NCBI GenBank assembly: GCA_941918925.1
Contig: OW799235.1
Span: 16,426,201-16,490,200 of the forward strand
Direction of reading: 5' to 3'
DNA length: 64,000 nt
Source of the DNA: Phyto melanocephala
Taxonomy: Eukaryota > Arthropoda > Insecta > Diptera > Rhinophoridae
Under the pieces are notes generated by a model. That model was not told the origin of the DNA. It saw only the letters and a program-made list of their open reading frames with translations, and searched no databases. The position numbers and the translations under genes were made by a program. Positions 37,132 through 48,690 of the stretch are shown one piece after another. Each line of letters opens with the position of its first letter. The first letter of the stretch is position 1.

Positions 37132-39259
37132 TAGTTTATATTCTCACTTCAATGAAAAATTTACCTATTTGTTCCAAACAAAACTGTTGTCCAAAAAAAC
37201 ATTTTTTATCTAATAGCTTCCTACAGCACGTTTTATTAATTAGTAGATAAGGCATTTAAATTCTAACTTAACGGTTAACTAAGCGTACATTACATGATAT
37301 GGCAACTCATTTCAACTTTGTCAGGCTATTCAAGCTGAGAGCTGTGCGGATAAAACCTTTTCTCTGTTTGAAAAAGGGAGTCATAAAACTAGAATCAACA
37401 AACAATTTGTCCGGATAAAAATTTTTTTCGAAACAATTTTTAATTTTTTACCTACATTCTAGTCTACATCTATCCAGCTGATATAAGTTTATTCTCTAGT
37501 CATCATGTCTACCATATCTTGCTACCAAATTTTGTCATTATTTTTTATATCCTTAAAAAGAAGTTTAATTCCTTCCCTTAAACCAATTTTAACTTCAAAC
37601 TTATAACATTTCATTAAATATTTAGTCACTTTTTATCAATGGCAACATGCTAAGTCATATTTAATATTTTTATTTTTTATTTCTTTTTTTTTTTTTGTGT
37701 GTTAAAAGCAAATGTATTGCATTACATTTTCCCTTTTATACCTTAATAATTTATCAAATATGACAGCAATTTTTTTGTTACTTCTTATTCGTGAAATGAA
37801 ATAAAGTACTTTGGTTTTATGTACTGCATAGTACTGGCATTTGTAAAATCGTATATATAAAAAGATTTTCTTTTTCTGTTCGACTATTTTGTTTCATATT
37901 CAAAATGTAAGCAGCAAATAAAGTAGAAAAGCTATCCCTAAGGAGTTTTAAGTAACAACCCAGTGACACTTGATTGTTAGCTGTCGTTCTGTGACAATAT
38001 GAGACAAAAGGTTAAATCGATAAAGCAATATTTTTATAAGTTTTTCAAAACCATTTAAAAGTTTGGCTGTTTATATTTTATGTGTTAAAAGTTTGAGAAA
38101 TTTTATACAAAATTTAAAAACATTTTATCAGGTTAACCTCGTTTACAATATTACCACACCATTTGGCAGTTTAAAAGTTTTGCCTGGTTATGGACATTTT
38201 TAAAATCCTCCACAACAATAAGACTTTTTGTCATATCTGTACTTTCGGCACTGTTTTTTACACTCATACAACATAAATATGAACTGTCTAGTAGTATGCA
38301 AAAATTTCCGTCATTTGTAATAAGAAACTATTTGTAAAATGTATGCATTTTTATGATCGTATGTACTTGTCAAGAGTTAAGGTATATGTTGGTATTTATT
38401 AGGGTAAAGAAGTGAGTAAGAATCAAATGTCTTTTTATTTAAAATGTCATTTAAAAAACAAAAAACGAAAAGGTGTCAAAATACATTAAAGCAAGGGTAA
38501 GTAGAAAGGGATTATAGTTTTTCTTTGAAGTAAACAAAATAAGTAAAAGAAAACAAAAAATAAATTTCTTCAACTTAAAAATAAAAATGTAATTTTCACT
38601 AGCAAATAAAGAAAAATATATTTATTTCTTATTCTAAATTTATGGAAATTTATAAAATTTTCATGATGGCTACTTACTTCTAAGGCGCACTGTATTTTAA
38701 TATTAATTTATTTTTTCAAGCATTATTAAGCAATCAAGGTAAGCATGTTTGTATTTTACAATTTTTAGTATTTTATTTTTGCAAAAAAGCAGTTGAGAGG
38801 GGAAACAAGGAGAAAAGGAGAGTTAAAATTTTTATATATTTTTTGTAATTCTTAAAGTAAAATAGCTTAAGATATACTTAAAATGGAAAAGGTTTTTCGA
38901 GAAATACTTTAATATTATTACCAACACCAAGAGTAAGTCAAGAACCATATTTTAAAGATTAAACTCATATTTTATTTAATGGTTCAAGTAGCACAAAGCT
39001 GCAAGTTTAAAACTACAACTCTTCCTAACAGAAGCAAAATATAAAATAAATTTTTAAAACATTTTTTTTAAGTAAAACCAATTTGACTGGCTTTCAAAGC
39101 TAAGCTTTACAAGTTAGTTGTAAGCATTTCTTGTGACAATCTTTAATTTGTATTTATAAGCTAAGAGATGGCAGTGTTTTCCACAGACAAAACAAAATCT
39201 TATTAAAATTCGAAACAAATAGAAATAATAACATGTTTGGAATTCCCTTAATAAATTTA

Positions 39260-39476
39260 GAGCCATTATTAAAACTTGCCATTAGTTAAAGCTAGGATTT
39301 TTGTGCCCGATAAATAGCTTAGCCTTATTACAACTTTCATTTTTTATTTTAATTATTGTTAACAATAATAATATTTAATAGAAAAAAAATTATAAATGAA
39401 GGCTTTATAATGCAAAGCCATTTATCGGTCAGAAAAAATCCTGCCTTTAACTAGCGGCAAGTTGTAATAATGGCCC
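39260..39476. mobile_element. fold-back MITE with TTA target duplication
   Basis: The 217-bp palindrome-like unit has a left arm 'gagccattattaaaacttgc' and a right arm 'gcaagttgtaataatggccc'. Both arms carry 'ttagttaaagctaggat'-type text and 'cgataaatagct'. TTA flanks both sides (39257-39259 and 39477-39479). A one-armed relative is at 48593. Confidence 0.7.
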
Positions 39477-39543
39477 TTAGCGTTACAAAGTAAATTTGCT
39501 GTCAAATAATGCAATTTTAATAACCTGTGTATTAAGAGAATTT

Positions 39544-39795
39544 AGCCTGCAAAAGCACTTACGCCCCATTATTGAATCGAGGACAGTAATGTTAAATGCT
39601 CTTTTATACTGTTAATAATAGCATGGAGCCTGCAGAAGCACTGCCGAAAAGTCACGGCCCATTATTGAATCGAGGGCAGCACCGTTAAATGTTCTTTTCT
39701 ACTGTTAATAATACCATGGAGCCTGCAGAAGCACTGCCGAAAAATCACGTCCCATTATTGGATCGAGGGCAGTACCGTTAAATGCTCTTTTCTTA
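39544..39795. repeat. 93-bp tandem repeat, about 2.7 copies
   Basis: 'cccattattgaatcgagg' recurs at 39565, 39658 and 39751 (the last with ggatcg), exactly 93 bp apart, together with 'agcctgcagaagcactgccg' and 'gttaaatgctcttttctac'. The unit is less AT-rich than its flanks. Confidence 0.8.
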
Positions 39796-41288
39796 TGTAA
39801 AGTTTTCTTTTACTCTTTGTTGAGCCAAACAACAAATCTTTTCGGTCTTTTGTTACAAAATATACACAATTTTAACAAAAATATTCTGACATTGTTCAAA
39901 GTATAAGCCTTTTAACACAAGAAAAAATAGATTCTTGTTCACGTTACGTTATAACTATGTCTCATCATTGATTTCTGCGACGTTTATCAAATGGCTATTT
40001 GTGTGGAAAATTACAGTACTTATCGAATCATATTTCATGATTTAAGGGTTAAATTTTAATTTGTCATCATTTGACATTTTTTAAGCAAAAATTTTTTAAT
40101 TTTTAACCATAACATGCTGCATTCCTAAGAATGGAAATTTTACCATAAAAGTGGAGAAAATCTTACTGTGTTCATTCGAAAAGTTTGAGCAGATTTTTCT
40201 CACATCTGGCTAATTTTGTAACTCACGTTACTGTAGCGGGTCATTATGATCATATTTGCAATGAACATTTCGATCGCCTTGAATCGGCCCTTTTGGCTTT
40301 TGAGTTTGCTACTCATTAGGTCAACTTCAGACTAACAGGTTTCTATGTCTAACTGTACACTGTAACCTTTAATACCATTTGAACAAAATCGCTAGGTTGA
40401 ATGTTGTGTCCTGTAGGTTTTGCGTCTTCAGTATTGTACTAGAAGATTATGTTTTTTAAAACCTTAATACCCCACGCTAGTGGGCATTTAGAATTCCCTT
40501 CCGCATAGGGTATTGGGCTTTATTTAAGACCTTAAATTATAGGTAATTTTCTGCCTGCACAAAATACTTATTTGGGCGTTGCATTTGGGCAGATTATATA
40601 CTGATAGTACTACCAATTAAAAAAAATTTTGCACAAGTTCAATCCGAATAACATTTTTCATTACTTCTAATCTATAGTGCAAGAGAAACCATTCTTTATG
40701 TCACCCTTAATCCAAAATAATTTATCAAAAATGATGTTCTTTAAAACAAATAAATAAACAATTCCTGAAAACAAACAAACAAACAAACACAACTCATCAA
40801 GCATGGGTCTCTTCTAATGCGTTCCAGGCACTTATTGGATCTGAGTGAAATTTATTTATGTATATGTATATTCGTATAAACACTTGATATCCAATGATAT
40901 GTTAATGGTTAAATCATGCCAGTTTCACCTAAATTGAACAGCATCATCATGGATTGAACCCGTGCATTCACTTTTTCTTTTTAATGTTGTTTTTTGCTGG
41001 GTACTACTACAACTACTGTAGCAAACAAACGCAATATATATAGCCGGGGTATAGCAAAGTGCTTAAAATAAATCTTGAATTCTCAGTTATGCAACACTTA
41101 ACATAAAGATCTTCATGCTTAAAAAGTTTTAGATAGTTTAAAAATTAAAACTGAACGACCATCGTATGAAGGCATTGTTTGTAATTTGACTTTTTTAAGA
41201 TCTAAACAAAAACATCGGAAGTAAGAAGGGGCGATTATGAAAGCAAATTAAATTAAACATTGAATTCACAAAATCATAAAAAGTCCTT

Positions 41289-41608
41289 CTAAACCATTAC
41301 ATATAAAGAATATGCCTGCATGGTTCGGTTTGTGTATAGGCAACATCGAAGCATATTTCTTTGCAAATTAAAAGAAACTGCAGAAATCCTTGGTGTTACA
41401 AAATCCTGATAACACATATTTTGTGCCCTCAGGTGTCTAATATTGAAATCAAATTCATACACCTGGCTATACAATTCAGTAGTAGCATGAGAAATATCCG
41501 AGTCGCATAATGTATTTGACAATGTCAGTTGACCGCCTGGTTCTCGAAATATAAAGCATATGATAAACTGGGGTAGCATGAACAAACCACTAGCTAGCAA
41601 CAGCTGCT
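41289..41608 (-). CDS. candidate alternative terminal exon of the receptor (hypothetical)
   Basis: A good acceptor (gatttttatgttttag) at 41609 is followed by 2 nt and 105 open codons before a TAG at 41291-41289. The 2-nt start fits the phase-1 donors of both the Ig exon (51281) and the 30-nt microexon (44611), giving EQLLLASGLFMLPQFIICFI. This resembles the EQL start of the real transmembrane exon, then a hydrophobic stretch. If used, it would replace the transmembrane helix and the long tail with about 105 residues, or end earlier through a gtgtat donor near 41460. It is GC-richer than the intron around it. It may be chance or an old transposon fragment. Confidence 0.25.
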
Positions 41609-41830
41609 CTAAAACATAAAAATCGAAAGTAAATTAACGAAATAAGCAAGTGTTGTTGCAAAATTTGCTGAAAAAAATTGTAAAAAGTTCGGACATTTTG
41701 AATAAAATTATTTTCCATTATTAGTTCCCAGTGATTGATTAATATTGTTCCAGTAAAAAAAAAATCAAGAAACTCATAATAAAGTTTTTTTCTCTTGTCA
41801 ATAAAGAAGTTGTTGACATATTCATATATA

Positions 41831-42536
41831 AGACTAGCCAAACCCGGCGCGCGTTGCTACGCCCCTTAATGAATCAATTTGCATTCTGAATTTTTATTGA
41901 ATATCAAGTGCAAAAACCTTAAAATTATAATTATTTTTATGGGCGTGGCCCTGCCCACTTTTCTAATAACGAAATTGTAAAGTCATAACAGCTCAATATG
42001 TGTGCAAAGTTTCAGAAAAATCGGTCTAGTGCAAGTACCTCAAAATGATACTTTTTTTTATGGGCGTGGCACTGCCCACTTTTCTAATCACGGAATTGTA
42101 AAGTCATAACAGCTTAGTGTGTGTGCAAAGTTTTAGAAAAATCGGTCCAGTGCAAGTACCTTAAACTTATAACTTTTTTTTATGGGCGTGGCCCTGCCCA
42201 TTTTTCTAATCACGAAATTATGAAGTCATGACAGCCCAATATGTGTGGAAAGTTTCAGAAAAATCCGTCTAGCGCAAGTACCTCAAAATTAAAAATTTTT
42301 TATGCGCGTGGCACCGCCCACTTTTCTAATCACGAAATTATTTAGTCTTGAGAGCTCGATATGTGTGCAAAGTTTCAGAAAAATCGGCCATGTGCAAGTA
42401 GCTTAAAATGATAACTAATTTTTTATGGGCGTGGCCCCGCCCCCTTTTTTCCACCCATAAACACTCCCTGGTATGTGTACAACAACTTACCAAAGTTTGA
42501 GCCCGATCGGTTTTACAGTTTTGGAGTCTATAGCTA

Positions 42537-42567
<31 letters not shown>

Positions 42568-42598
42568 TTCACTTTTATATATATATTCATATATAAGA
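41831..42598. mobile_element. CTAG-head element with ~121-bp tandem repeats
   Basis: The head is 'actagccaaacccggcgcgc' followed by 'gttgctacgcccc'. Five tandem units follow, anchored by 'tgggcgtggc' at 41941, 42062, 42184, 42304 and 42427 (period 120-123 bp). Each contains 'aaagtttcagaaaaatcgg' and 'ctaatcacgaaatt'. The tail is 'cccgatcggttttacagttt', a (CA)n run at 42538-42562, 'gagtttcacttttatatata' and 'ttcatatataagat'. No protein frame is visible. Confidence 0.7.
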
Positions 42599-43179
42599 TG
42601 TGTGGTCGGAAAAGCATAAGTTCAACGCAATAAAAAAAGAACTCACTGTTTGAAAGTGAGAGAACACTTGCATATATTAACAAAAACAATAATACAAATA
42701 GTTTTTTTTCATAATTTCTTTTACAAAAATTGACATATTGGTTATTAATTTATTCTTAGTTAATAATATTATTTTGTTGAAATTTTACTCAGCCGACTGA
42801 AAACGAAGCAATTGAAACCTTTAGCCGCTTGCCTACTTTTTTTGAACAGAGTGTTTTTTGTTTCATGTACAGAATATGAAGACGAATTTTTAAATATTCT
42901 TTATTTCAGAAAAACTTTTTACAAACTTTTTAGATTGGTATGAATAATACTGACTTTACAAAAAACTGTTGACCAACAAAATGTTATTTCTATACGACCA
43001 TTAACAGGTACTTCTATTAAAATATTTTCAACTATTTAAAATTATTGAATAGTTTTTAGTGATTAGCTCATATTAGAATTAAAATGTGATTTCTTTTGGA
43101 CAATGGCATATAATTTATTTATTTGTTTATTTCAATTCTGTAATATCAAGCCACAAATGCCAATTATAATATATTAAAT

Positions 43180-43960
43180 AGTAGTAACTTAGAATGCTAT
43201 ATTCGGCCGTGACAAATATAATAATACCCTTCTGCAACATGTAAATAAGGATAATGACCACGTCGTATCTTAGCCAAGACTTAATAATATACGCCACTTC
43301 GCTTAACTATTTGCGATGCCAAATTTGATTTAGCTGTATTCTAGTATTCATGTTTTTTTTTTTTGATACCTACATTGATGGAATTGAGAAAATATGTTAT
43401 CCGGAAGGTTGTTTCTGGCGTCATCTTGGATTTTAATCCGTTTACAGCTTATTGTATTCAACTGTCAAGCTGTTTTATTTGATATCAATATTGTGAGGGT
43501 TGAAATTTTATGCAATTTCCCTATATTATTTATTTATTTTTATAATGATTTTATCCATTTGTCTCATTGTAAAATTTTAAATTTTTTATGTTTTTTGGTA
43601 TCTATAATTAAAAATTTTTTGGTTCTCAGCCGGGATTTGAACCATATTTCCTCTTAGTAGTCTACCAAGTTTATGTGGATGTACTGTACAAAAACGGGGT
43701 GATCTTTCTTTTCTCTCATATCTCAGTTGTTTAAGGATAGATTTTTTCTATTTTTATGACTATGCGAATATTTCTAATATTTTAATATCACACACACACA
43801 CACACATCTATATCTATATCTGGCTGACGGACAGGCGGACAATAGAAAATCGACTTCCATACCTATAAGGTTTCTGAAAATATATACTTTATGAGGTTGC
43901 AAAAGAATATTGTAGAAATCTAAAACCGAATGACAAACACTTAAATACCCATACACTCTC
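43180..43960. repeat. 'gctatattcggccgtg' fly repeat
   Basis: The head is 'gaatgctatattcggccgtg'. The interior phrases 'cagccgggatttgaacc' and 'tatctcagttgtttaagga' recur at 53640-54100. A (CA)n run lies at 43788-43806. The tail is 'atatactttatgaggttgca' and 'gaatgacaaacacttaaata'. The class was not determined. Confidence 0.6.
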
Positions 43961-43987
43961 TATGAATCATCTCTTCATAGCATTTTA

Positions 43988-44150
43988 GTCTCTCATTTTT
44001 TATATATGAAGTTTGACATACGCATGGTACATTTTTGCAGGTAGCGGTTCCAGCTCAGCTAATTATTTTTGTGTGTCCCAATGTTAGTCGAACTCAAAAA
44101 GAGATTTCAGTACCAAGAATTGCCAAACTTCATATATAAAAAAGAGAGAC
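43988..44150. repeat. 30-bp inverted repeat, ~100-bp loop
   Basis: 'gtctctcattttttatatat' then 'gaagtttgaca' at 43988-44018 is matched by the near-exact reverse complement ending 'aaaaaagagagac' at 44121-44150. Confidence 0.75.
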
Positions 44151-44610
44151 AAAACTTACTTTATTTACTGTACTTTTCTTTCTGCGCTATCACCTTATGC
44201 GATTACACCATGGACATATGTGGTTACATAAGATGGTTACCTTTAATAAAAATATTTTTGGTTGAGCCATCAGAAATAAAATTAATTTTTGTTAGATGTA
44301 TAAACCTAGAAATGCTTTCTTCTGCAAACTGAAGCTATCATTGTTGTTTAAATCTGCCAAATATTCTGTTTTAATATAAGTTTAATAATATCCTTTTTAG
44401 ATTAATGTCTAGTTGCTCTTATATTAAAAAGGATATCTTTTTGCAGGTATTAAACACTTTTCAAATATTAAAAGTAAAGGAAATGCTGGGACTGCCAAAG
44501 GGTTTTATATTTCTCTTTAAAATACTTTTTTAAACAAATTTATTTTAAACCAACAACATGCTTAACAATCCAACAGAATCTAACCGAAAATGGCCTTAAA
44601 AAAACTTTAC

Positions 44611-44640
44611 CTTTCCACCATATGATGTAGAGCGGAGTCG
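44611..44640 (-). CDS. Ig-superfamily receptor, 30-nt microexon (skippable)
   Basis: The sequence ctttttgcag|CG...AAAG|gtaaag has strong sites on both sides. The 30 nt encode TPLYIIWWK, plus an Ala completed with the preceding exon and the first base of a Glu codon shared with the next exon. Start and end are both phase 1, so the exon can be included or skipped without changing the frame (VA-ATPLYIIWWK-EQL or VA-EQL). It would lengthen the stalk between the last Ig domain and the membrane with an aromatic patch. The support is splice signals and phase only. Confidence 0.65.
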
Positions 44641-47600
44641 CTGCAAAAAGCATTAAAAGTTTTACACATTTTTGTTAAAAAAATACACTTATAATAAAGA
44701 AAAAGGAACTAAACATATTTATAAAACAAATTCCTTAACTTTATTTATTTTGATTATATTTGTCTCACAAGTTTTTATCCTAAAATATTAAATATTTATT
44801 TTAAAAAAATTAAAAAAACCAACCACCAAAAGCTAAATAAACATAATAGAAACGAATTTCTTTTTAAACATTAAAAAGGAAGTGTAACAGCATAGAGAAA
44901 TCAATTTCCTTTTCCTAATGCAAACATATAAATAAAATCACAACCAATACCCAAACTAACCAACCATAGTTCAACAACAATATAGAAAAATTACATTAAA
45001 TTTAGAATTGTAAACAAAAAAAAAAAAAAAAAAACAAAATAAAATAAAAAATTACTATTGAACAAATACATATTTGCAAAAAGGAAAAAATAATAATAAT
45101 AAACTCACAGAATTTGGAAAAAAAAAGAAATCTTATATAATGCTTGTGAAATTTTTCTTGTGCAAACTGAAGAGCGTCAGCTGCTATTTTGTAGGAAAAA
45201 ATTTTAAGATAATTCTTAAAAAAAAAAGCTGGTTACAATATCCTAATCAAAAAAGCTGCTTTCCTCAAAAACGGAATCATAGAGGAGTGTTAGCACAACG
45301 ACACACAATAAAAAGGCAGCTCGTGGTTAGAATTCAAACAGCACGTGCTGTAAATTCAAAGTCATGGTGGTTAGAAAAAAATGCTACAGCTGTATGCTAT
45401 AGACAACAATAACTGCAATATTGTTAGGAGTCTTGTTGCTGTTTCCTTTTAACGCCTTTCAATACACACCCCATATACGGACAGGCACACGGACAGACGC
45501 ATACAAAACAATTGAACTAAAAACACAGTTTTACAGGAAACTGGCCAAAAGAAACAGCAGTGATCAATACAGAAAGAATTAGGGTTGCCGCCATTGCTTA
45601 AAAGAAATATATTTTTATTAATTGAGAAAATATAGAAAATTTTCTAATAATAAAATATCTATCAAAAAAGTTTTCTGTTAAAGAAAGTTTTATTGAAAAA
45701 AAAAACGTATTTAAGATATTTATGTAAAAACCTTATTTATAGAAAATTTTTAACAAATAAGCTTCTTACTAAAAGTCAAGCTTGAAAAAAATATTAGTTA
45801 AGTTATAACTAAAGAAATACCAAAAATAGTTCCTAAAAATAATATTAAACAAAGATTTTCAATAAAGAGACAATTGATCATAAAGGAGAAATTTAAAAGT
45901 TTTTTGCGTTAATATTTAAAAATTGTAAAAGATATGAAATCTATTATTATGTATGTATATCTAATAAAGGGTTCAATGTGGAGAAAAGCTTAAGTTGTGG
46001 TAAATTTCGTTCTCACTCACTATAGTAAATATGAATAAGTATGATATGTTTGATTTACAGAATCAATTTCATATAAACTTTTGAGTTAAAAAGATGATAT
46101 TTACAACACTTGGACATTCCGATTAAAAAGAGTGCTGCTGATGAAACCGTAACTGGTTTCGAAAATGCATTCCACTCGGCTTGTGTCGGGATCAAAACTT
46201 AATGTTCCAAGTTTATTCTTTCATTATCACAAATAAAAATTTTATTCCTTCTTATAAAAATAAAAAATTCAAAAAATTAACTTGAGCCAGTTGGGAAATA
46301 TAATGTAGTCTATTGTAGATATTTATTTATTATTCAGTGAAAATTATTAAACATTTTTTTATTATTTTTAAAATATTTTTACTATTCATTAGATCCGCTA
46401 AAACTGTCTTGAATATATCTTGAAACATACAAATTTTATAATGAAATTTTATTTAAGCGTTTTTAATTTGTTAAATTTTTAGTTAAAGATTTAATTAATT
46501 TATTTAGACATTTTTAATATATGACTACAGAACGTACCACGTTATTTCAGATCGAACATTGATCGAACACTTTATTAAATGAATTTTTGTTTTGGAAATT
46601 TTCTTTAAACAAAAATTTGATTAACTACAATATGTAAATAAAATTTGTTAAAACTAAAGTTTTACTACTTTGGCAACACTCTCTGACAAACACACTTTCT
46701 TGTTCAAATACGCAACAGCGTTGTTGTGCTTTTTTGAAAATCCAGTCGTAGCAAATATTGACAGTAATCAGCTTCCGTTTATTCATTTTATCACAGATAG
46801 AGCATGAATTTGTTGTCCCTCTATGTAGGAGTGTGTATGTGTGTAAATCTATTTGAATTAAAATTTTTGGTATTGAATTTTTTGCTCCCTTTTTGGTAAT
46901 ATTTTAATACAATTTCAACTTGATTGCTGTTGTTTAAACGCGTTTTTCTGGTTCAATAATTCAGTTGGTTGTTTTGACAGAAAAATTAAAAATTTTTTTA
47001 TTGTGGCGTGTGTTTCAATATTTGTATTTGTTTTTGTTTTCAATAGAAGTGTTGTATATACTTTGTGGGAAAAAAGTCCAAAGGTTTTAGGTTCCGCTAA
47101 TTTAAAAAGCTGACAATAAAATGTTTAACCTTAAAATATTTTTTTATTTGTGAATTTTGTTTATCTAAAAATAATATTCATATTTTTGCGATAAAATCAA
47201 TGCCTTTTGTTAAGTTAAGTTTGTAAATGTATTAACATAAATATAGTGGATTGTTAGACATATGCAGTTGAAGTTAGAAAATTTTCTATAACGAGTTGAG
47301 GTTATAAATTGCAAATAAGTATTTAAGGTTGATCTTTATGAGCTCAAGGCTGTTTGTAGTAAATTTTTTAAAAAATAATATGATTATTGATAAGATATTG
47401 ATTTTTTCATATATTTAGTGCGAGATTGTGCTTGAAATGTGCCTTTTTTTGTGTGATAAAAAAATTTCTCTTTAACCATGTTGAGATATGCACAATGGGA
47501 TCAGTTTAATGGTTATTGTTGTTATTTCAGCCATTAGTACATTTTCCTTTATCCTTTTCCCTGCTGCTTAAAGATACCATTACTCTTATGCATTTTAATG

Positions 47601-48592
47601 ATTTTTGCGATAAATTTTTCAATTTTATACAAAAAAAAAAATAAAGGAAAAAACTGCCTCAATCTCCATTAGCTCTTAATAGCCCTGTGTTCCTATGTTT
47701 TCGTATCTTTAATTTGAAAACAAAATTACCATTGTCTTGACAGTAAGGAAATAGAGCTAAAAGCTATTAAAGTGATTTTATACACTCTCTCCTTTTTTAT
47801 TTTAGTGCGTTTTATTTTCCTCTTATTGTTTGTGTTTATCTTCATCACTTAAAAGACCATTCATCACTTAATTTCAATTTCAATTGTAGTTCTTACTCTT
47901 TAGATGTCCTTAAAGCCAATTTATTGCTTAAAAAAAATGTTTTATACAGCATGAGTACGCCACGAAAGACAGCAACAACAAAAAGTACACAATACAAAAA
48001 AGATTTTTAAGCATAAACTTTTTTATATTCATTTATATACGCACACACATACGTGTAAGTTTTATAACCATTCTGGGTATTAAGAGCTTCTCAGACTCTT
48101 AGCGTGATGCTTGAGATGGATTATTTATAGTAAAATTTAAAAAATGAGGCACTTAAAAAAAAATGTTCTAAAAAATATATTATTCAAAATCTTTCGATTA
48201 AACGAGCACTTTGCGAAAATTTTAATTAAAAACAAAATATTAAATTTTTTTGTAGAAAAAAAAAAAAAATTATTAACAAAATTTATTTATTTATTATTAA
48301 ATAAATTGTTTTTTTTTTTGTAAAAATTAATAAAAATTTTGTTTATTAATTAAAACATTTTTATATAATAAAATTTATGAATAACATTATCTGTATAAAA
48401 TTTTTAAAAATTTTTTGTTTTTTTTTATTTTTAATTTTTTTAAAAATAGATTTGTACACCATGGTAATGAAAGAATGCTTTGAAGACTTTGACTGAGAAA
48501 AATGTGTTTTCAAAAGCAGCTATGCTTTCATGAGCTGCACACTTTTCTTTTAACCACAAGTGTTCAATATAAATACGATATTTTTATTAGGG

Positions 48593-48690
48593 CCATTATT
48601 ACAACTTGACATTAGTTAAAGGTAGGATATTTTGTGCACGATAAATAACTTTTCAATATTACAACTTCCATTTGTCACTGCTTTTATTAT
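48593..48690. repeat. one-armed copy of the fold-back MITE
   Basis: It starts gggccattattacaacttga directly after TTA and continues 'cattagttaaaggtaggat' and 'cacgataaataactttt', matching the arms of the 39260-39476 element. Confidence 0.65.

Larger units (their letters stand above)
34080..44610 (-). other. intron 34080-44610
   Basis: The donor is gtaaag at 44610-44605. It contains a small MITE (34986-35120), the second mariner-type derivative (36206-37131), a fold-back MITE (39260-39476), a 93-bp tandem repeat (39544-39795), a candidate alternative terminal exon (41289-41608), a CTAG-head element (41831-42598), a fly repeat (43180-43960) and an inverted repeat (43988-44150). The stretches 35.2-36.2, 37.2-39.2 and 39.8-41.2 kb hold nothing I recognise. 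Confidence 0.7.

Noticed and set aside
41590..41841. 83-codon minus-strand frame just upstream of the candidate alternative exon
   Set aside because: It lies mainly before the acceptor in an AT-rich tract and is in a different frame. It looks like intron.
45074..45412. 112-codon plus-strand frame, Lys/Asn-rich
   Set aside because: It starts in an A-rich tract, and the residue pattern looks random. No splice context fits a gene on this strand.
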